From assembly GCA_007125955.1 (NCBI GenBank), contig SLCF01000100.1:1-42811 (forward strand): a stretch of DNA of 42,811 nucleotides. The letters are read 5' to 3'. Under the pieces are notes generated by a model. That model was not told the DNA's origin. It saw only the letters and a list, made by a program, of their open reading frames with translations, and ran no database searches. How positions within the stretch are numbered: position 1 is the first letter of the stretch; each line of letters starts with the position of its first letter. Both the position numbers and the translations under genes were made by a program. This DNA is from Bacteroidales bacterium. Its GTDB lineage: Bacteria; Bacteroidota; Bacteroidia; Bacteroidales; PUMT01. Of this stretch, positions 7,927-18,102 are shown one piece after another.

Positions 7927-10145
7927 TGTCCGCAGCCAAAGAGACATGGAGAGTAGAGGGGATGACCTGCGCATCATGTGCAGCAGCTGCTCAAAATTCG
8001 CTTAAACGCACGGAAGGTGTCAGTTCAGCTCAGGTCAATTACGCAACCGGGAGTGTCCTTGTTGAGTACGACCCTTCCAGAACCGGCTTTGACAGTTTGA
8101 ACGCCGCACTTAAAAAAACAGGTTATTCGCTTGCCAAAGACGGCTACGGTGAGGAGAAGGAACGTATAAGACTGAAATCACTGAGAAACAATATGGCAGC
8201 TGCAATTATTTTTGCCATTCCAGTCTTTATTTACGGGATGTTCTTTATGCATGCCCCGTATGCCAACCTGATAATGATGGTGCTTACCTTACCTGTTGTT
8301 GCTGTATTCGGCAGGCAGTTCTTCATAAATGCATGGAAAAAGGCGCTGAACCTGCAATCCAACATGGACACACTTGTAGCCATAGGTACCGGCTCCGCTT
8401 TCCTGTTCAGCACCTTCAATACACTTTTCCCCGGTTATCTTATGGAAAGGGGACTGGAGCCACATGTCTATTTTGAAGCTGCAGCAGTAATAATTGCATT
8501 AATATTGCTTGGCAGGTTCCTCGAAGAGAGGGCAAAGTCCAAAACTTCAGGGTCTATAAGAAAGCTGATGGGATTGCAGGTTAAAACAGCCCGTGTGATC
8601 CGTAGCGGCAGGGAACAAAATATTCCTGTTGAACAGGTGCAGCCGGGTGACGAAATTGTGGTAAGGCCAGGGGAAAAGGTCCCGGTTGACGGGGTAGTGT
8701 TGGAAGGCAGCTCATATATTGATGAAAGCATGATAACGGGAGAACCTGTTCCTTCACTAAAGCAAAAAGGAGACAAGGTAATAGGTGCAACAATAAATAC
8801 AACCGGCAGCTTCAGATTCACAGCAGAAAAAGTGGGATCCGAAACAATGCTGTCGAGGATAATAGAGCTTGTGAGGGAAGCTCAAGGGAGCAAAGCACGT
8901 ATACAGAAGGTAGTGGACAGAATTGCTTCAATATTTGTCCCACTGGTAATTTTAATTGCCATAGCAAGCTTTATTATATGGTTCTCTTTCGGACCTCCCC
9001 CGGCAATCAGCTACGCAATCATCACCTCGGTAACGGTTCTTATAATTGCCTGTCCGTGTGCACTTGGACTTGCAACACCAACTGCCATAATGGTAGGCAT
9101 CGGAAAAGGAGCGGACAACGGTATTCTTATTCGTGATGCACAGAGTCTTGAAACCGCACACAAACTGAATGCTATCGTGCTTGACAAAACCGGTACAATT
9201 ACCATGGGAAAACCTGAAGTGACTAATCTGTTCACTGATCCTGAATATGATTCCCCTGATGAAGCCCTGTCAGTTCTTCTCGGAATGGAGCAGATGTCGG
9301 AACACCCCCTTGGAAGGGCTGTTGCAGGTTATCTTGAGGAAAAGGGATATGAAAAAAAGGAAATAACCGGGTTCAACAGCATCACCGGAAAGGGCATTAC
9401 AGGGAAATACGCCGGCAGCGAATGGGTTGCCGGGAACAGGAAGCTGATTGACGAAAAAGGGATCACTGTCCCGGTTCTTTTTGAGGAAAAGATCAGCACA
9501 TTTGAAAAAGAATCTAAAACGGTCATATACCTTGCTCGGGAAAACAGAGTGCTTTGTGTAACGGCTATAGCTGACAGGATCAGGGAGTCATCAGCAAAAG
9601 CAGTAAAACAGCTGATGGAAATGGGACTGGAATTGCATATGCTCACAGGCGACAATGAGGCTACCGCTTCAGGAATAGCATCTCAGGCAGGCATAAAAAA
9701 TTACAGATCGGGAGTATTGCCGCCTGATAAGCTTGAATACATAAAAGAGTTGCAGAAAGAAGGTAAAGTAACTGCAATGGTTGGTGACGGGATAAACGAT
9801 GCCCCTGCCCTTGCCCTTGCGGATGTGGGAATTGCAGTTGGATCAGGAACTGACATAGCAATGGAAAGTGCAGGCATAACACTCATTAAGGGTGATATTG
9901 ACAAAATTGTGACTGCAATTGCATTGTCGAAGCAGACGGTAAGAACTATTCACCAGAACCTTTTCTGGGCATTCATTTACAATTTAATAGGTATCCCAAT
10001 AGCGGCGGGCCTGCTTTATCCTTTTACGGGAATGCTGCTGAACCCCATGATAGCAGGCGGGGCAATGGCCTTCAGCTCGGTTTCTGTTGTGACAAACAGT
10101 CTTCGGCTAAGGAGGAAAAATATTGGTAAAATGAAGCCCTCATGA
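7926..10145 (+). CDS. copA: Copper-exporting P1B-type ATPase
   Basis: A 739-residue inner-membrane ATPase exporting monovalent copper. Order of domains: one N-terminal HMA domain with MTCASC (13-18); membrane helices from about 90; actuator TGEPVP (271-276); CPC metal site in the membrane (376-378); phosphorylated D420 in DKTGT; nucleotide domain with EHP (459-461); TGDN (574-577); hinge GDGINDAP (620-627); last helices with YN (685-686) and MAFSS (714-718). The CPC, YN and MxxSS residues are the signature of the Cu+ (P1B-1) class. It is co-transcribed with the HMA gene. The convergent gene-free stretch after it (10146-10280) shows no strong terminator. Confidence 0.96.
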   Translation: MSAAKETWRVEGMTCASCAAAAQNSLKRTEGVSSAQVNYATGSVLVEYDPSRTGFDSLNAALKKTGYSLAKDGYGEEKERIRLKSLRNNMAAAIIFAIPVFIYGMFFMHAPYANLIMMVLTLPVVAVFGRQFFINAWKKALNLQSNMDTLVAIGTGSAFLFSTFNTLFPGYLMERGLEPHVYFEAAAVIIALILLGRFLEERAKSKTSGSIRKLMGLQVKTARVIRSGREQNIPVEQVQPGDEIVVRPGEKVPVDGVVLEGSSYIDESMITGEPVPSLKQKGDKVIGATINTTGSFRFTAEKVGSETMLSRIIELVREAQGSKARIQKVVDRIASIFVPLVILIAIASFIIWFSFGPPPAISYAIITSVTVLIIACPCALGLATPTAIMVGIGKGADNGILIRDAQSLETAHKLNAIVLDKTGTITMGKPEVTNLFTDPEYDSPDEALSVLLGMEQMSEHPLGRAVAGYLEEKGYEKKEITGFNSITGKGITGKYAGSEWVAGNRKLIDEKGITVPVLFEEKISTFEKESKTVIYLARENRVLCVTAIADRIRESSAKAVKQLMEMGLELHMLTGDNEATASGIASQAGIKNYRSGVLPPDKLEYIKELQKEGKVTAMVGDGINDAPALALADVGIAVGSGTDIAMESAGITLIKGDIDKIVTAIALSKQTVRTIHQNLFWAFIYNLIGIPIAAGLLYPFTGMLLNPMIAGGAMAFSSVSVVTNSLRLRRKNIGKMKPS

Positions 10146-10280
10146 GCTTTAGGCAGACAAAATGATATGAACAAACATGGGGATTGATTTGGAATGTTGA
10201 TTTGGGAGATTGAATCCTGGAATTAAGTTTGTCAATTTAGTTTGGTTAGTTTGCATGCATTAAATGGGCGTAGCGGAAGA

Positions 10281-11609
10281 CTATATATCTTTTAAAAGCT
10301 TGTTTTCCGGGCATTTTTCGACCGCTTTGCTGAATGAGCCGAGTATTTTTTCAATCTCTTTAACTTCCCTGCTCTTTTTAACCATCAGTACATCCAGTCC
10401 TCTATGATCAAGCTTGTCAAAAATATATTTCGGGGTTATTTTGTTTATGTCCACTGCCGGCTGGTATGCAATCTCCTTCTCCGAACCGGTTTTAGTCTCA
10501 GAGACGATACCGGTTTCGACAAGATCGTTCAGCAAATCCATTGAAAGTCTTATGGGCATTTCATGTTCATTAGCTATCTCGCGGGCTGTAAGTGGATTTT
10601 TCTCATCCTCAAAGTTCTTGATAAGAAAATGGGTAATATTGAGTATTGCAAGTTTTCTGTTGTAGAGGCTCATGTTCAGTGACTCCCTTTCAAACTCAAA
10701 ATGTTCAAGGTTCTGGTTTGCAAAAGATATTTCCGCGCCGAACAATACAACCATCCAGCTTATCTGCAGCCAGAATATCAACAGGGGAAGTGCCGCAAAG
10801 CTCCCGTATATGGCATTATATCGTGACACCCCTATCTGGAAGTGAATGTAGGCCCATTGGACCAGTATAAAAATTGTACCTGCAATAACACCTGCGATCA
10901 GGGCAGACTTGAAATTGACTTTGGTATTTGGCATTATGATGTACACCAATGTGAAAAGAGTCCATATAAGAAGGTATGGCAAAAATCTGACAATAAAAAG
11001 GAGCAACGGGCTCAGAAAACCTAAAATCTCGAGGTTTTCGCTTATATATTCAATCTGTGTTGTAACGAAAACGGTTAAGCCGCTTGAGAAAAAAACCAGT
11101 ATAGGACCTATGAACATAAGTGAAAAATAGTCGGCAAACCTCCTGGAGAAAGTCCGGTGGGTTTTAACCTGCCATATTTTATTGAATGAACTTTCAATAT
11201 GTACCAGTGCCTGCATAACAGACCAGAACAGTACAACCAGACCTACAGCAGCCATAATGCTTCCCCTTGTCTCTTCGAGCAGAGATCTTGTAAAAACCAG
11301 TATCCAGTCGAGTAGATCTTCCCTTCCTGCAAAGATGTTTCCAAGCTCCCTCTCAATATATGCTTCCAGTCCGAAACCCTGTGCAACGGCAAAAACAACT
11401 GCCAGAACAGGAACAATTGACAGGAGGGTGTAAATTGTCAGGGTGGATGCCCACAGGCTGACATTATCCTCACTGAATCCCCTGACAGACAAAACCATTA
11501 TCCTGAGCTGCCTGATAACAAATGATCTTTTGGGAGACAATTGGTCAAGTGGAATTCTCCAGATATCCCTTTTCAGGAATTGAAAAAACCTGTTTAGTTT
11601 ACTCTGCAT
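10281..11609 (-). CDS. YihY/BrkB family inner-membrane protein
   Basis: A 442-residue polytopic membrane protein of the YihY/virulence factor BrkB family, formerly called ribonuclease BN; the RNase label is not supported for this family. About six hydrophobic helices lie between residues 45 and 310. A soluble C-terminal part (about 330-430) looks like a winged-helix domain (LTAREIANEHEMPIRLSMDLLNDLVETG has the helix-turn-helix pattern). The function is unknown. It is transcribed alone, and the -7 element upstream is a good match. Confidence 0.87.
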   Translation of the reverse strand: MQSKLNRFFQFLKRDIWRIPLDQLSPKRSFVIRQLRIMVLSVRGFSEDNVSLWASTLTIYTLLSIVPVLAVVFAVAQGFGLEAYIERELGNIFAGREDLLDWILVFTRSLLEETRGSIMAAVGLVVLFWSVMQALVHIESSFNKIWQVKTHRTFSRRFADYFSLMFIGPILVFFSSGLTVFVTTQIEYISENLEILGFLSPLLLFIVRFLPYLLIWTLFTLVYIIMPNTKVNFKSALIAGVIAGTIFILVQWAYIHFQIGVSRYNAIYGSFAALPLLIFWLQISWMVVLFGAEISFANQNLEHFEFERESLNMSLYNRKLAILNITHFLIKNFEDEKNPLTAREIANEHEMPIRLSMDLLNDLVETGIVSETKTGSEKEIAYQPAVDINKITPKYIFDKLDHRGLDVLMVKKSREVKEIEKILGSFSKAVEKCPENKLLKDI

Positions 11610-11640
11610 TTCAACTTTATGAGTTTGTAATCAATTATTA

Positions 11641-11671
11641 CAAATGTATCTATATTCTGAATTTATTGAAA
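11641..11671 (-). promoter_or_regulatory. Candidate promoter of the yihY-like gene
   Basis: On the minus strand TACATTTG (11648-11641) is an exact TAnnTTTG, with TTTC (11671-11668) 19 nt upstream in the -33 position, one base off TTTG. It lies 31 nt before the start codon. Confidence 0.55.
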
Positions 11672-11690
11672 CATACGGATTAAAAAAAAC

Positions 11691-11733
11691 AAAAAAAAAT
11701 GCCATTGCAGGTTTTTCAATTCTGCAATGGCAT
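11691..11733 (-). terminator. Intrinsic terminator after the aspartate aminotransferase gene
   Basis: Arms ATGCCATTGCAG (11699-11710) and CTGCAATGGCAT (11722-11733) form a perfect 12-bp stem. On the minus strand it is followed by a run of T (11698-11691). It lies 23 nt past the stop of the aminotransferase gene. Confidence 0.92.
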
Positions 11734-11756
11734 ATAATTATTTGGCATTGTAAAAA

Positions 11757-12950
11757 TTACTTCAGCTTGGCCAAAGCTTTCTCTATCCTGTTGAGAGCTT
11801 CTGTCAGTTTTTCATCTGATGTTGCATAAGAGAGTCTTGCATAATTTGGTGCTCCGAATGCGGCTCCCGGCACACATGCAACATGGGCCTCTTCGAGAAT
11901 GTAAAAGCAAAAATCACCGGAATCTTTTATCTTCCTGTCACCGAATGATTTTCCGAAATAATATGAAATGTCGGGAAAGACGTAAAACGCTCCCTGGGGT
12001 TTGTTCACGCATATCCCCTGAATCTTCTCCAGCTTATCAATCATAAGGTTACGCCTTCTTTCAAATGCCACCTTCATCTCTTCGGTGTAGGAATTGTCGC
12101 CCGAAAGTGCTGCTACTGATGCTTTCTGTGCAATGGAAGAGGCTCCTGATGTAAACTGTCCCTGCAGCTTGTTGCAGGCTTTTGCTATCCAAAGAGGGGC
12201 TGCCAGGTACCCTATTCTCCATCCGGTCATGGCATAACCTTTCGAAACGCCGTTAATTACAACCACTCTGTCGCGTACATTCTCAAACTGGGCAATACTT
12301 TCATGTTTGCCAGCATAGTTGATATGTTCGTATATTTCGTCGGAGATGACAAATATATCGGGATGTTTGGCAAGTACATCGGCTATAGCCTTAAGTTCTT
12401 CCTTTGAGTACACACTGCCTGTTGGGTTGCTCGGAGAACAAAGCATCAGCACCTTTGTTTTGGGAGATATAGCCGCTTCGATCTGTTCAGCAGAAGCCTT
12501 GAAATCCTTATCAATACCGGCTTCGACAACTACATTCTTTCCTCCTGCAAGCTTTACAAGCTCAACATAACTAACCCAGTAGGGCGAAAGTACTATTACC
12601 TCATCTCCGTCATCCACCAGGCACATAAGGGCATTTGCTATCGAATGCTTTGCACCGTTTGAAACTATAATCTGTTCCGGCTTGTAATCCATACCATTTT
12701 CCTTCTTGAACTTTTCTGAAATAGCCTTCCTCAGATCGGGATAACCCGGAACGGGAGCATAAAATGAAAAGTTGTCGTCAATTGCCTTTTTTGCTGCCTC
12801 TTTAACGTGAGGGGGTGTGAAAAAGTCGGGCTCACCAACACTGAGATTGATAACGTCAATTCCTTCCGCCTGCATGTCCTTGCTTTTCTGACTCATTGCA
12901 AGAGTCTGCGAATCGGCAAGTAATTTGATCCTATTCGATACTTTGTCCAT
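11757..12950 (-). CDS. aspC: Aspartate aminotransferase (class I/II, PLP)
   Basis: A 397-residue fold-type I aminotransferase of the subgroup I-gamma aspartate aminotransferases, interconverting aspartate and 2-oxoglutarate with oxaloacetate and glutamate. Seen: NLSVGEPDF (35-43), NPTGSVYS (175-182), DEIYEH (204-209) and the PLP lysine K237 in GVSKGYAMTGWRIGY. The substrate cannot be settled from sequence; related enzymes also act on aromatic keto acids or prephenate. It is a single-gene unit with its own terminator. Confidence 0.9.
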   Translation of the reverse strand: MDKVSNRIKLLADSQTLAMSQKSKDMQAEGIDVINLSVGEPDFFTPPHVKEAAKKAIDDNFSFYAPVPGYPDLRKAISEKFKKENGMDYKPEQIIVSNGAKHSIANALMCLVDDGDEVIVLSPYWVSYVELVKLAGGKNVVVEAGIDKDFKASAEQIEAAISPKTKVLMLCSPSNPTGSVYSKEELKAIADVLAKHPDIFVISDEIYEHINYAGKHESIAQFENVRDRVVVINGVSKGYAMTGWRIGYLAAPLWIAKACNKLQGQFTSGASSIAQKASVAALSGDNSYTEEMKVAFERRRNLMIDKLEKIQGICVNKPQGAFYVFPDISYYFGKSFGDRKIKDSGDFCFYILEEAHVACVPGAAFGAPNYARLSYATSDEKLTEALNRIEKALAKLK

Positions 12951-13055
12951 AATGTTCGATTTTTTAAATGATTAAAATTTTATAGAAAATCTCCTGATTT
13001 ATTATTAGAGGAGAAAATGAAAAAAGTAAAGTTACAATTTAAAAAATAAATTCTT

Positions 13056-13063
13056 TAATATTG
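13056..13063 (+). promoter_or_regulatory. Candidate -7 element for the small membrane protein gene
   Basis: TAATATTG followed by CA, identical over ten bases to the elements in front of the his and trp leaders. It lies 21 nt before the start codon. No clear TTTG is seen at -33. Confidence 0.45.
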
Positions 13064-13084
13064 CATAACATAAAACCGTAGAAG

Positions 13085-13606
13085 ATGGCGGAAATTCTGG
13101 AAATATTGAAATACATCCTACCCTCGCTGGTGGTATTTCTTACATCCTATCTAATACTTAAAAAGTTCATTGATAAGGAGGAAAAGAAACTGAGATATGA
13201 ATTAAGCATAAGAAATGAACAGTTCACCATTCCTATCAGGCTTCAGGCATATGAACGCATCATACTCTTCCTTGAACGTATCTCCCCTGAATCTCTTATT
13301 GTGAGGGTAAACAAAAGCGAGATGACCAGCAAGCAACTGCATAGCGCCCTGCTTTCAGCCATACGCTCCGAGTATGAACACAACATGTCACAGCAGGTCT
13401 ATTTAGGCCCCGCCACATGGAACGTTGTAAAAAGTGCGCGCTCCAATTTGATCAAAATAATCAATGTGTCGGCGGGTAGTGTTGACCCGGAATCCCCTTC
13501 AATGAACCTTAGCAAGGTAATACTTGAAAATATTATGGAGGAGGATGAATCACCGGTTGATACGGCCATAAATCATGTAAAAAAGGAGATCAGGGAGCTG
13601 TTTTAA
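13085..13606 (+). CDS. Conserved small membrane-anchored protein of unknown function
   Basis: A 173-residue protein with one N-terminal transmembrane segment (about residues 7-25, YILPSLVVFLTSYLILKKF), then a charged, mostly helical cytoplasmic part. I recognise the general type from Bacteroidota genomes but not a function. No catalytic motif is visible. It is transcribed divergently from the aspartate aminotransferase gene, and its stop is 15 nt from that of the convergent barrel protein gene. Confidence 0.7.
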   Translation: MAEILEILKYILPSLVVFLTSYLILKKFIDKEEKKLRYELSIRNEQFTIPIRLQAYERIILFLERISPESLIVRVNKSEMTSKQLHSALLSAIRSEYEHNMSQQVYLGPATWNVVKSARSNLIKIINVSAGSVDPESPSMNLSKVILENIMEEDESPVDTAINHVKKEIRELF

Positions 13607-13621
13607 CCGGCAGCGCAAAAG

Positions 13622-14260
13622 CTACCTGAAGCCTATATAATATATGTAACCCGCGGTGATCCCGAAATGGTAATTCCTCGGTTGAGAATCAGTATTGGCA
13701 GAAATATTGATTAATCCAAATGATGAGCGGATAGAAACGAAAAAGTCAAAATCCCAGTTCAGCTCAACCATGAAACCACCCCCAAAAATGAGTCCGGCAT
13801 CATAGTTTCTGAAATCATCGCTTACACTTTCATTAACCGCAACATACTGTCCGTTCGCTCTCATTTCCCCCTTTCGTCTGGCACCAAGCAGATAGGAACC
13901 ATACAATCCGGTATGGATGAAAAAGCGGGGTTTTTCTTTAAGTGTCCATTCAATATAAACCGGCAGGGATAAATAGGAAAGGTTTGTATTGACATCAAAT
14001 GCTTCGTGAACGGCTCCTTTTTGCTCGAATGAAATTTCACTTCCAACCGACAAAAGGTCGGAAAATGAATAATTTCCTTTAATCCCGAGGTTTAAACCTA
14101 TATTCTTGTCGTATGTGTCGTAGTTCAACCCGGAGCGGATTCCCGCAAGGTTAACACCTCCACCTGCTCCAATATGACTGAACTGTGGATGTTTTTGCCC
14201 GTCAGCATAATGAAGTGAAGCTAAACAGGCAAATATTAGAAGAAAAGATATCCTGAACAT
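13622..14260 (-). CDS. PorT-like outer-membrane beta-barrel protein
   Basis: A 212-residue protein from ATG 14260. It opens with a signal peptide (hydrophobic core FLLIFACLASL, cleavage probably near ADGQ) followed by alternating beta strands with glycine and aromatic residues (GAGGGVNLAGI, LSLPVYIEWTL, GLYGSYLLGARRK, YHFGITAGYIYYIGF), the pattern of the outer-membrane beta-barrel domain (PorT family). An ATG 20 codons upstream (14320) exists, but it would put the signal peptide inside the protein. The specific function is unknown; small barrels of this family are often structural. Confidence 0.8.
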   Translation of the reverse strand: MFRISFLLIFACLASLHYADGQKHPQFSHIGAGGGVNLAGIRSGLNYDTYDKNIGLNLGIKGNYSFSDLLSVGSEISFEQKGAVHEAFDVNTNLSYLSLPVYIEWTLKEKPRFFIHTGLYGSYLLGARRKGEMRANGQYVAVNESVSDDFRNYDAGLIFGGGFMVELNWDFDFFVSIRSSFGLINISANTDSQPRNYHFGITAGYIYYIGFR

Positions 14261-14383
14261 TTTAACTTTCAGCCTCAGTATTGGATTACTCAAAAAATGT
14301 AAATAAAAGCACCGGTTCATCCTGTAAGTCTAATTTTGCTCTATTACAGGATAAATATAGGGAATTGGGCTTAAAAATAACAA

Positions 14384-14408
14384 TGCCCGCCAATAATTTT
14401 GACGGGCA
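14384..14408 (-). terminator. Probable terminator of htpG
   Basis: TGCCCG (14384-14389) pairs with CGGGCA (14403-14408), extended after one mismatch by CAA/TTG, closing a short AT-rich loop. On the minus strand a T-rich stretch containing TTATTTTT follows. It lies 22 nt after the htpG stop. Confidence 0.6.
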
Positions 14409-14430
14409 AATAATTTATTTTGGTGAAAAA

Positions 14431-16479
14431 CTATATAAGCTCAATGCTTCTTCTCACAAACCTGGACAAATCTTCTCCTTTGAGCATGTTGTTTGACAGG
14501 AGTGCCAGGTCTATCAGCTGCTTAACGAGCTTGTTCTCTTTCCCAAAACCTGTAAGGGCCTCTTTTCGCTTATTCTGCAGCTCATTGATCTTTTTCTCCA
14601 TCTCTTCAAGGCGGTCCTTCTCCTCCTGACTTATCTCTTCCTCTTTTTTATCCTTATTAGCCTTTTCAAGCTCTTGTTTGCTCTCTTCCACCGGGTTTAT
14701 CTTTTCTGAGATTCTTTTCAGTTCTTCACCGAGAGCCTCAGTCTTTTCTTTTGATATCCTCTGCACCAGCTCATGGTTGGGATTGACAACAAGGTTGTAA
14801 TTGTCGGGCATATCACCATAAAAGTTCATCCCCCCTCCCATTTCAGACATATCCTTCATTCGTCGCATAAACTCGGACTGTGTAATGGTAACAGGGCTCT
14901 CGTTTTCATCCATACTTTCGAAGACAACGCTGAATACCGGTTTTTCCGGAAGCTGTGCGGCAAACACATCTGTCAGATCGTCCTGCTCCTCTTTGGATAA
15001 TTTTGACTCTTTACTTTCATCTTTAGGTATCAGCTTGTCAACCACGTCAGCATCCACCCTTACAAAACGGGAGTTTTCAAACTTTGTCTCCAGGTGGTTT
15101 ATGAAATGAGTATCCAGCTGGCCTTCCATTGCAATAACATCGTAACCTTTCGATTTGGCAGCCTCTATAAAGCTGTACTGTTTTTCAACATCAGTGGAAT
15201 AAAGGTACACGAGGTTTTTGTCCTTATCGGTCTGGTTATCCTTTATAAGCTTTTCATACTCATCAAATGTGAAGTAATTGTCTTCAGTATTCCTGAAAAG
15301 CGAAAAGTCTTTCGCCTTATCATAGAACTTATCCTCCGTAAGCATGCCGTACTGAATAAAAATCTTCAGATCTTCCCATTTATTTTCAAACTCCTCCCTG
15401 TTGTTCTTGAAGATCTCCATAAGCTTGTCTGCGACCTTTTTGGTTATATGGGAAGATATCTTCTTTACATTTGAGTCGCTTTGCAGATAGCTTCTCGAAA
15501 CGTTAAGAGGGATATCGGGTGAATCAATCACACCGTGAAGAAGTGTGAGGAACTCAGGCACTATACCTTCAACCGAATCTGTTACAAAGACCTGATTGCA
15601 GTAAAGCTGGATCTTGTTCTTCTGAAGTTCTATGTTCTTTTTTATCTTCGGGAAATAAAGTATCCCTGTCAGATTGAAAGGGTAATCCACATTCAGATGT
15701 ATGTGGAATAGAGGGTCTTCACTGAATGGATATAGTTCCTTGTAAAATTCAAGGTAGTCCTCTTCTTTCAGTTCCGATGGCTTGCGTGTCCAGGCAGGCT
15801 TAACATTGTTTATTATACGGTCTTTACCGGTTTCAACCTCTTTACCGTCTTTCCACTCCTTCTCTTTTCCAAAAGCGATCTCAATTGGCAGGAACTTGCA
15901 GTACTTCTTCAACAGTCCGTGAATCCTGTTCTCATCCAGGAACTCCTTTGAATCGTCATCAATATGAAGCACCACATCGGTTCCCCTTGTCTCTTTTTCT
16001 ATCTCTTCGATTGAATATTCAGGACTTCCGTCGCATGACCACTTAACCGGCTTGGTCCCCTTTTTGTACGATTTGGTGAGTATATCAACACGTTTTGCCA
16101 CCATGAATGAAGAGTAAAAACCGAGTCCGAAATGACCTATTATGCCGCTGGCGTGATCCTTGTATTTCTGAATAAAATCCTCTGCGCTGGAAAAGGCTAT
16201 TTCGTTTATATATTTCTTAATTTCTTCACCTGTCATTCCAACACCACGGTCTGATACCGTTATGGTCTTATTCTTTTCATCTAAACTAACACGAATTGTG
16301 AGGTCACCCATTTCATCCTTGTAATCTCCGGCAATAGACAGGGTCTTGAGTTTTTGTGTGGCATCAACGGCATTTGATATTAGTTCCCTTAGAAATATCT
16401 CATGGTCTGAATAGAGGAACTTTTTGATTATGGGAAAGATATTGTCAGCTTTAACATTTATTTTACCCTTCTGCATCAT
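14431..16479 (-). CDS. htpG: Chaperone HtpG (bacterial Hsp90)
   Basis: ATP-dependent dimeric chaperone of the cytoplasm, 682 residues (a second ATG one codon later is equally likely). The N-terminal GHKL ATPase shows E32 and N36 in RELISNAVDA, DRGVGM (77-82) and the lid GHFGLGFYSSFMV. The middle domain includes the conserved LNVSRSYLQSD. The C-terminal domain carries a very charged, Lys/Glu-rich predicted coiled-coil stretch around 585-655, longer than in E. coli HtpG. It is a single gene with its own promoter region and terminator. Confidence 0.97.
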   Translation of the reverse strand: MMQKGKINVKADNIFPIIKKFLYSDHEIFLRELISNAVDATQKLKTLSIAGDYKDEMGDLTIRVSLDEKNKTITVSDRGVGMTGEEIKKYINEIAFSSAEDFIQKYKDHASGIIGHFGLGFYSSFMVAKRVDILTKSYKKGTKPVKWSCDGSPEYSIEEIEKETRGTDVVLHIDDDSKEFLDENRIHGLLKKYCKFLPIEIAFGKEKEWKDGKEVETGKDRIINNVKPAWTRKPSELKEEDYLEFYKELYPFSEDPLFHIHLNVDYPFNLTGILYFPKIKKNIELQKNKIQLYCNQVFVTDSVEGIVPEFLTLLHGVIDSPDIPLNVSRSYLQSDSNVKKISSHITKKVADKLMEIFKNNREEFENKWEDLKIFIQYGMLTEDKFYDKAKDFSLFRNTEDNYFTFDEYEKLIKDNQTDKDKNLVYLYSTDVEKQYSFIEAAKSKGYDVIAMEGQLDTHFINHLETKFENSRFVRVDADVVDKLIPKDESKESKLSKEEQDDLTDVFAAQLPEKPVFSVVFESMDENESPVTITQSEFMRRMKDMSEMGGGMNFYGDMPDNYNLVVNPNHELVQRISKEKTEALGEELKRISEKINPVEESKQELEKANKDKKEEEISQEEKDRLEEMEKKINELQNKRKEALTGFGKENKLVKQLIDLALLSNNMLKGEDLSRFVRRSIELI

Positions 16480-16528
16480 ACTTGTTATTTAATGGTTAAA
16501 CAATCTTTTGAATTACCCAGCCAATTGA

Positions 16529-16543
16529 ACAAAGTATGTGCCA
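16529..16543 (-). promoter_or_regulatory. Sigma-54-like promoter sequence upstream of htpG
   Basis: On the minus strand TGGCAC (16543-16538), five bases, then TTGT (16532-16529). This fits the -24/-12 consensus TGGCAC-N5-TTGC except for T in place of the final C. It lies about 50 nt before the htpG start. No convincing TTTG/TAnnTTTG promoter was found in this short interval. Use by RpoN is inference. Confidence 0.4.
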
Positions 16544-16586
16544 AAAGCAAATTTGCACAAGCTACTGACAAATAGTCACCCGGAAT

Positions 16587-18053
16587 TCAGCGGCCCATTA
16601 TCCTTTCTATTTCGGCTACTGTTCTGGGAGCATTTTTTGACATTATCTCGTTTCCGTCAAGTGTTACAAGTATGTCATCTTCAATTCTTATTCCGGTTCC
16701 TTCATATTTTTTATAAACGGGTGCCACTTTTTCTGCAAAAGCCTCCAGTTCATGACTGTCAACTTCATCACCAAACAGTTCCTGCAGATAATCGAGTCTG
16801 CCAGGGGTGAGGTATATTCCCGGTTCAATTGTCATTACCATACCCGGCAAAACAGACCTGCCCCTTATCTCGCGGTTGAGCAGGTAGCTGTCCCTGTCGG
16901 CCGGGTCGAAATCTCCGTAGCTTCCGACATCGTGGACATTGAGTCCGATATAATGGTTGCTTCTGTAATGAATATAAAAACGTTTTTGCCACCATTGGGT
17001 GGTATCGGTTATCAGTCCGAGTTCATATAGCCCGTCGGTTATTATTTGTGCAGCCTTATGATGGCAATCGAGTATCCTGTTCCCCGGGGCCATCAGCTTG
17101 ATAGCTTCATCGCTTGCCTTAAGCACCAGCTCATAGAGCTCCCTCTGTTCGGGTGAGAATTTTCCGTTTACAGGGATAGTCCTGGTAATATCGGCTACAT
17201 ACCCCCCCTTACTGGCAGCCCCGATATCTATCAGGAGCAGGTCACCGTCCTCCAGGGTGCGGTTATTTTCTCTGTAATGCAGTATTGTGGCATTTGGACC
17301 CGACCCCACTATGGACGGGAAACCGACTGAAAGTCCGTTTTTCATGTACACATACTCTATTTCAGCCTGCACATCATACTCTTTTTGTCCCGGTGCAACC
17401 GTTTTCATGGCACGTAAATGTGCCAGCGAGGTGACCTCAACTGCATTCCTGAGCTGGTCTATCTCCCATTTGTCTTTTGTAACACGCATCTCATGCAAAA
17501 CGGGTTTGATGTCAACTATTTCGGAATTCTGATCTGCAAAGCGTTCCACTATACCGGCAACCCGGTTGTCGCCGGAATGAACAAATATTCTTTTTTGCCC
17601 TTCAAGCAGGTCAGGGAGCATTTCTTCAAACCGGCCAATTGTATAGGCTGTATCTGCTCCCAGCTTCTCCATTGCACCTTGAGTGCCATACACCTCTCCT
17701 GTCCACAATGTGGTATGCGGATGACGTGGAGTGACAAAAAGCTTATATACCGAATCTGGTGAACCGGAAAGCACAGCTATACCCCTTGATTCAATGAAGC
17801 CTGTAAGATAGAGAAAATCATCGCCGGCAGCAGCCGAAACGATTATGACCCCTTCACCTTTATTGTCCCTTATCTCTTCCCTCCTTTCTTCAAAAGCAAC
17901 CTGTTCAAAATATTCCAGGGGCTCATCGTATATAAATGTTTCATGCAGTACAAAATATTTTTTCTCCTCCTTCCTGGTTTCGTACACGTTATAAAATATC
18001 AGTATAATAATTACTATTAAAGCAATAATTAATGCTGCATATTTATTTTTCAT
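16587..18053 (-). CDS. Membrane-anchored M24 peptidase (Xaa-Pro aminopeptidase type)
   Basis: A 488-residue creatinase/aminopeptidase P-fold metallopeptidase that probably removes N-terminal residues before proline. A hydrophobic segment at residues 5-21 suggests a signal anchor or signal peptide, so the enzyme probably works in the periplasm. The pita-bread domain (about 190-488) has all five expected metal ligands: D276, D288, H374 (NVHDVG), E410 (MTIEPGIY) and E458 (RIEDD). It follows the unknown secreted protein gene by 49 nt and may be co-transcribed. Confidence 0.92.
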   Translation of the reverse strand: MKNKYAALIIALIVIIILIFYNVYETRKEEKKYFVLHETFIYDEPLEYFEQVAFEERREEIRDNKGEGVIIVSAAAGDDFLYLTGFIESRGIAVLSGSPDSVYKLFVTPRHPHTTLWTGEVYGTQGAMEKLGADTAYTIGRFEEMLPDLLEGQKRIFVHSGDNRVAGIVERFADQNSEIVDIKPVLHEMRVTKDKWEIDQLRNAVEVTSLAHLRAMKTVAPGQKEYDVQAEIEYVYMKNGLSVGFPSIVGSGPNATILHYRENNRTLEDGDLLLIDIGAASKGGYVADITRTIPVNGKFSPEQRELYELVLKASDEAIKLMAPGNRILDCHHKAAQIITDGLYELGLITDTTQWWQKRFYIHYRSNHYIGLNVHDVGSYGDFDPADRDSYLLNREIRGRSVLPGMVMTIEPGIYLTPGRLDYLQELFGDEVDSHELEAFAEKVAPVYKKYEGTGIRIEDDILVTLDGNEIMSKNAPRTVAEIERIMGR

Positions 18054-18102
18054 TTCAATAGGTTTAGATTAATAATCCATTATAATTAAACGGTGGCGTA
18101 TG

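Noticed and set aside
10184-10205. Two copies of TTGATTTGG in the copA-yihY gap
   Set aside because: Short, AT-rich and only 13 nt apart; likely chance. No terminator structure was found with it.
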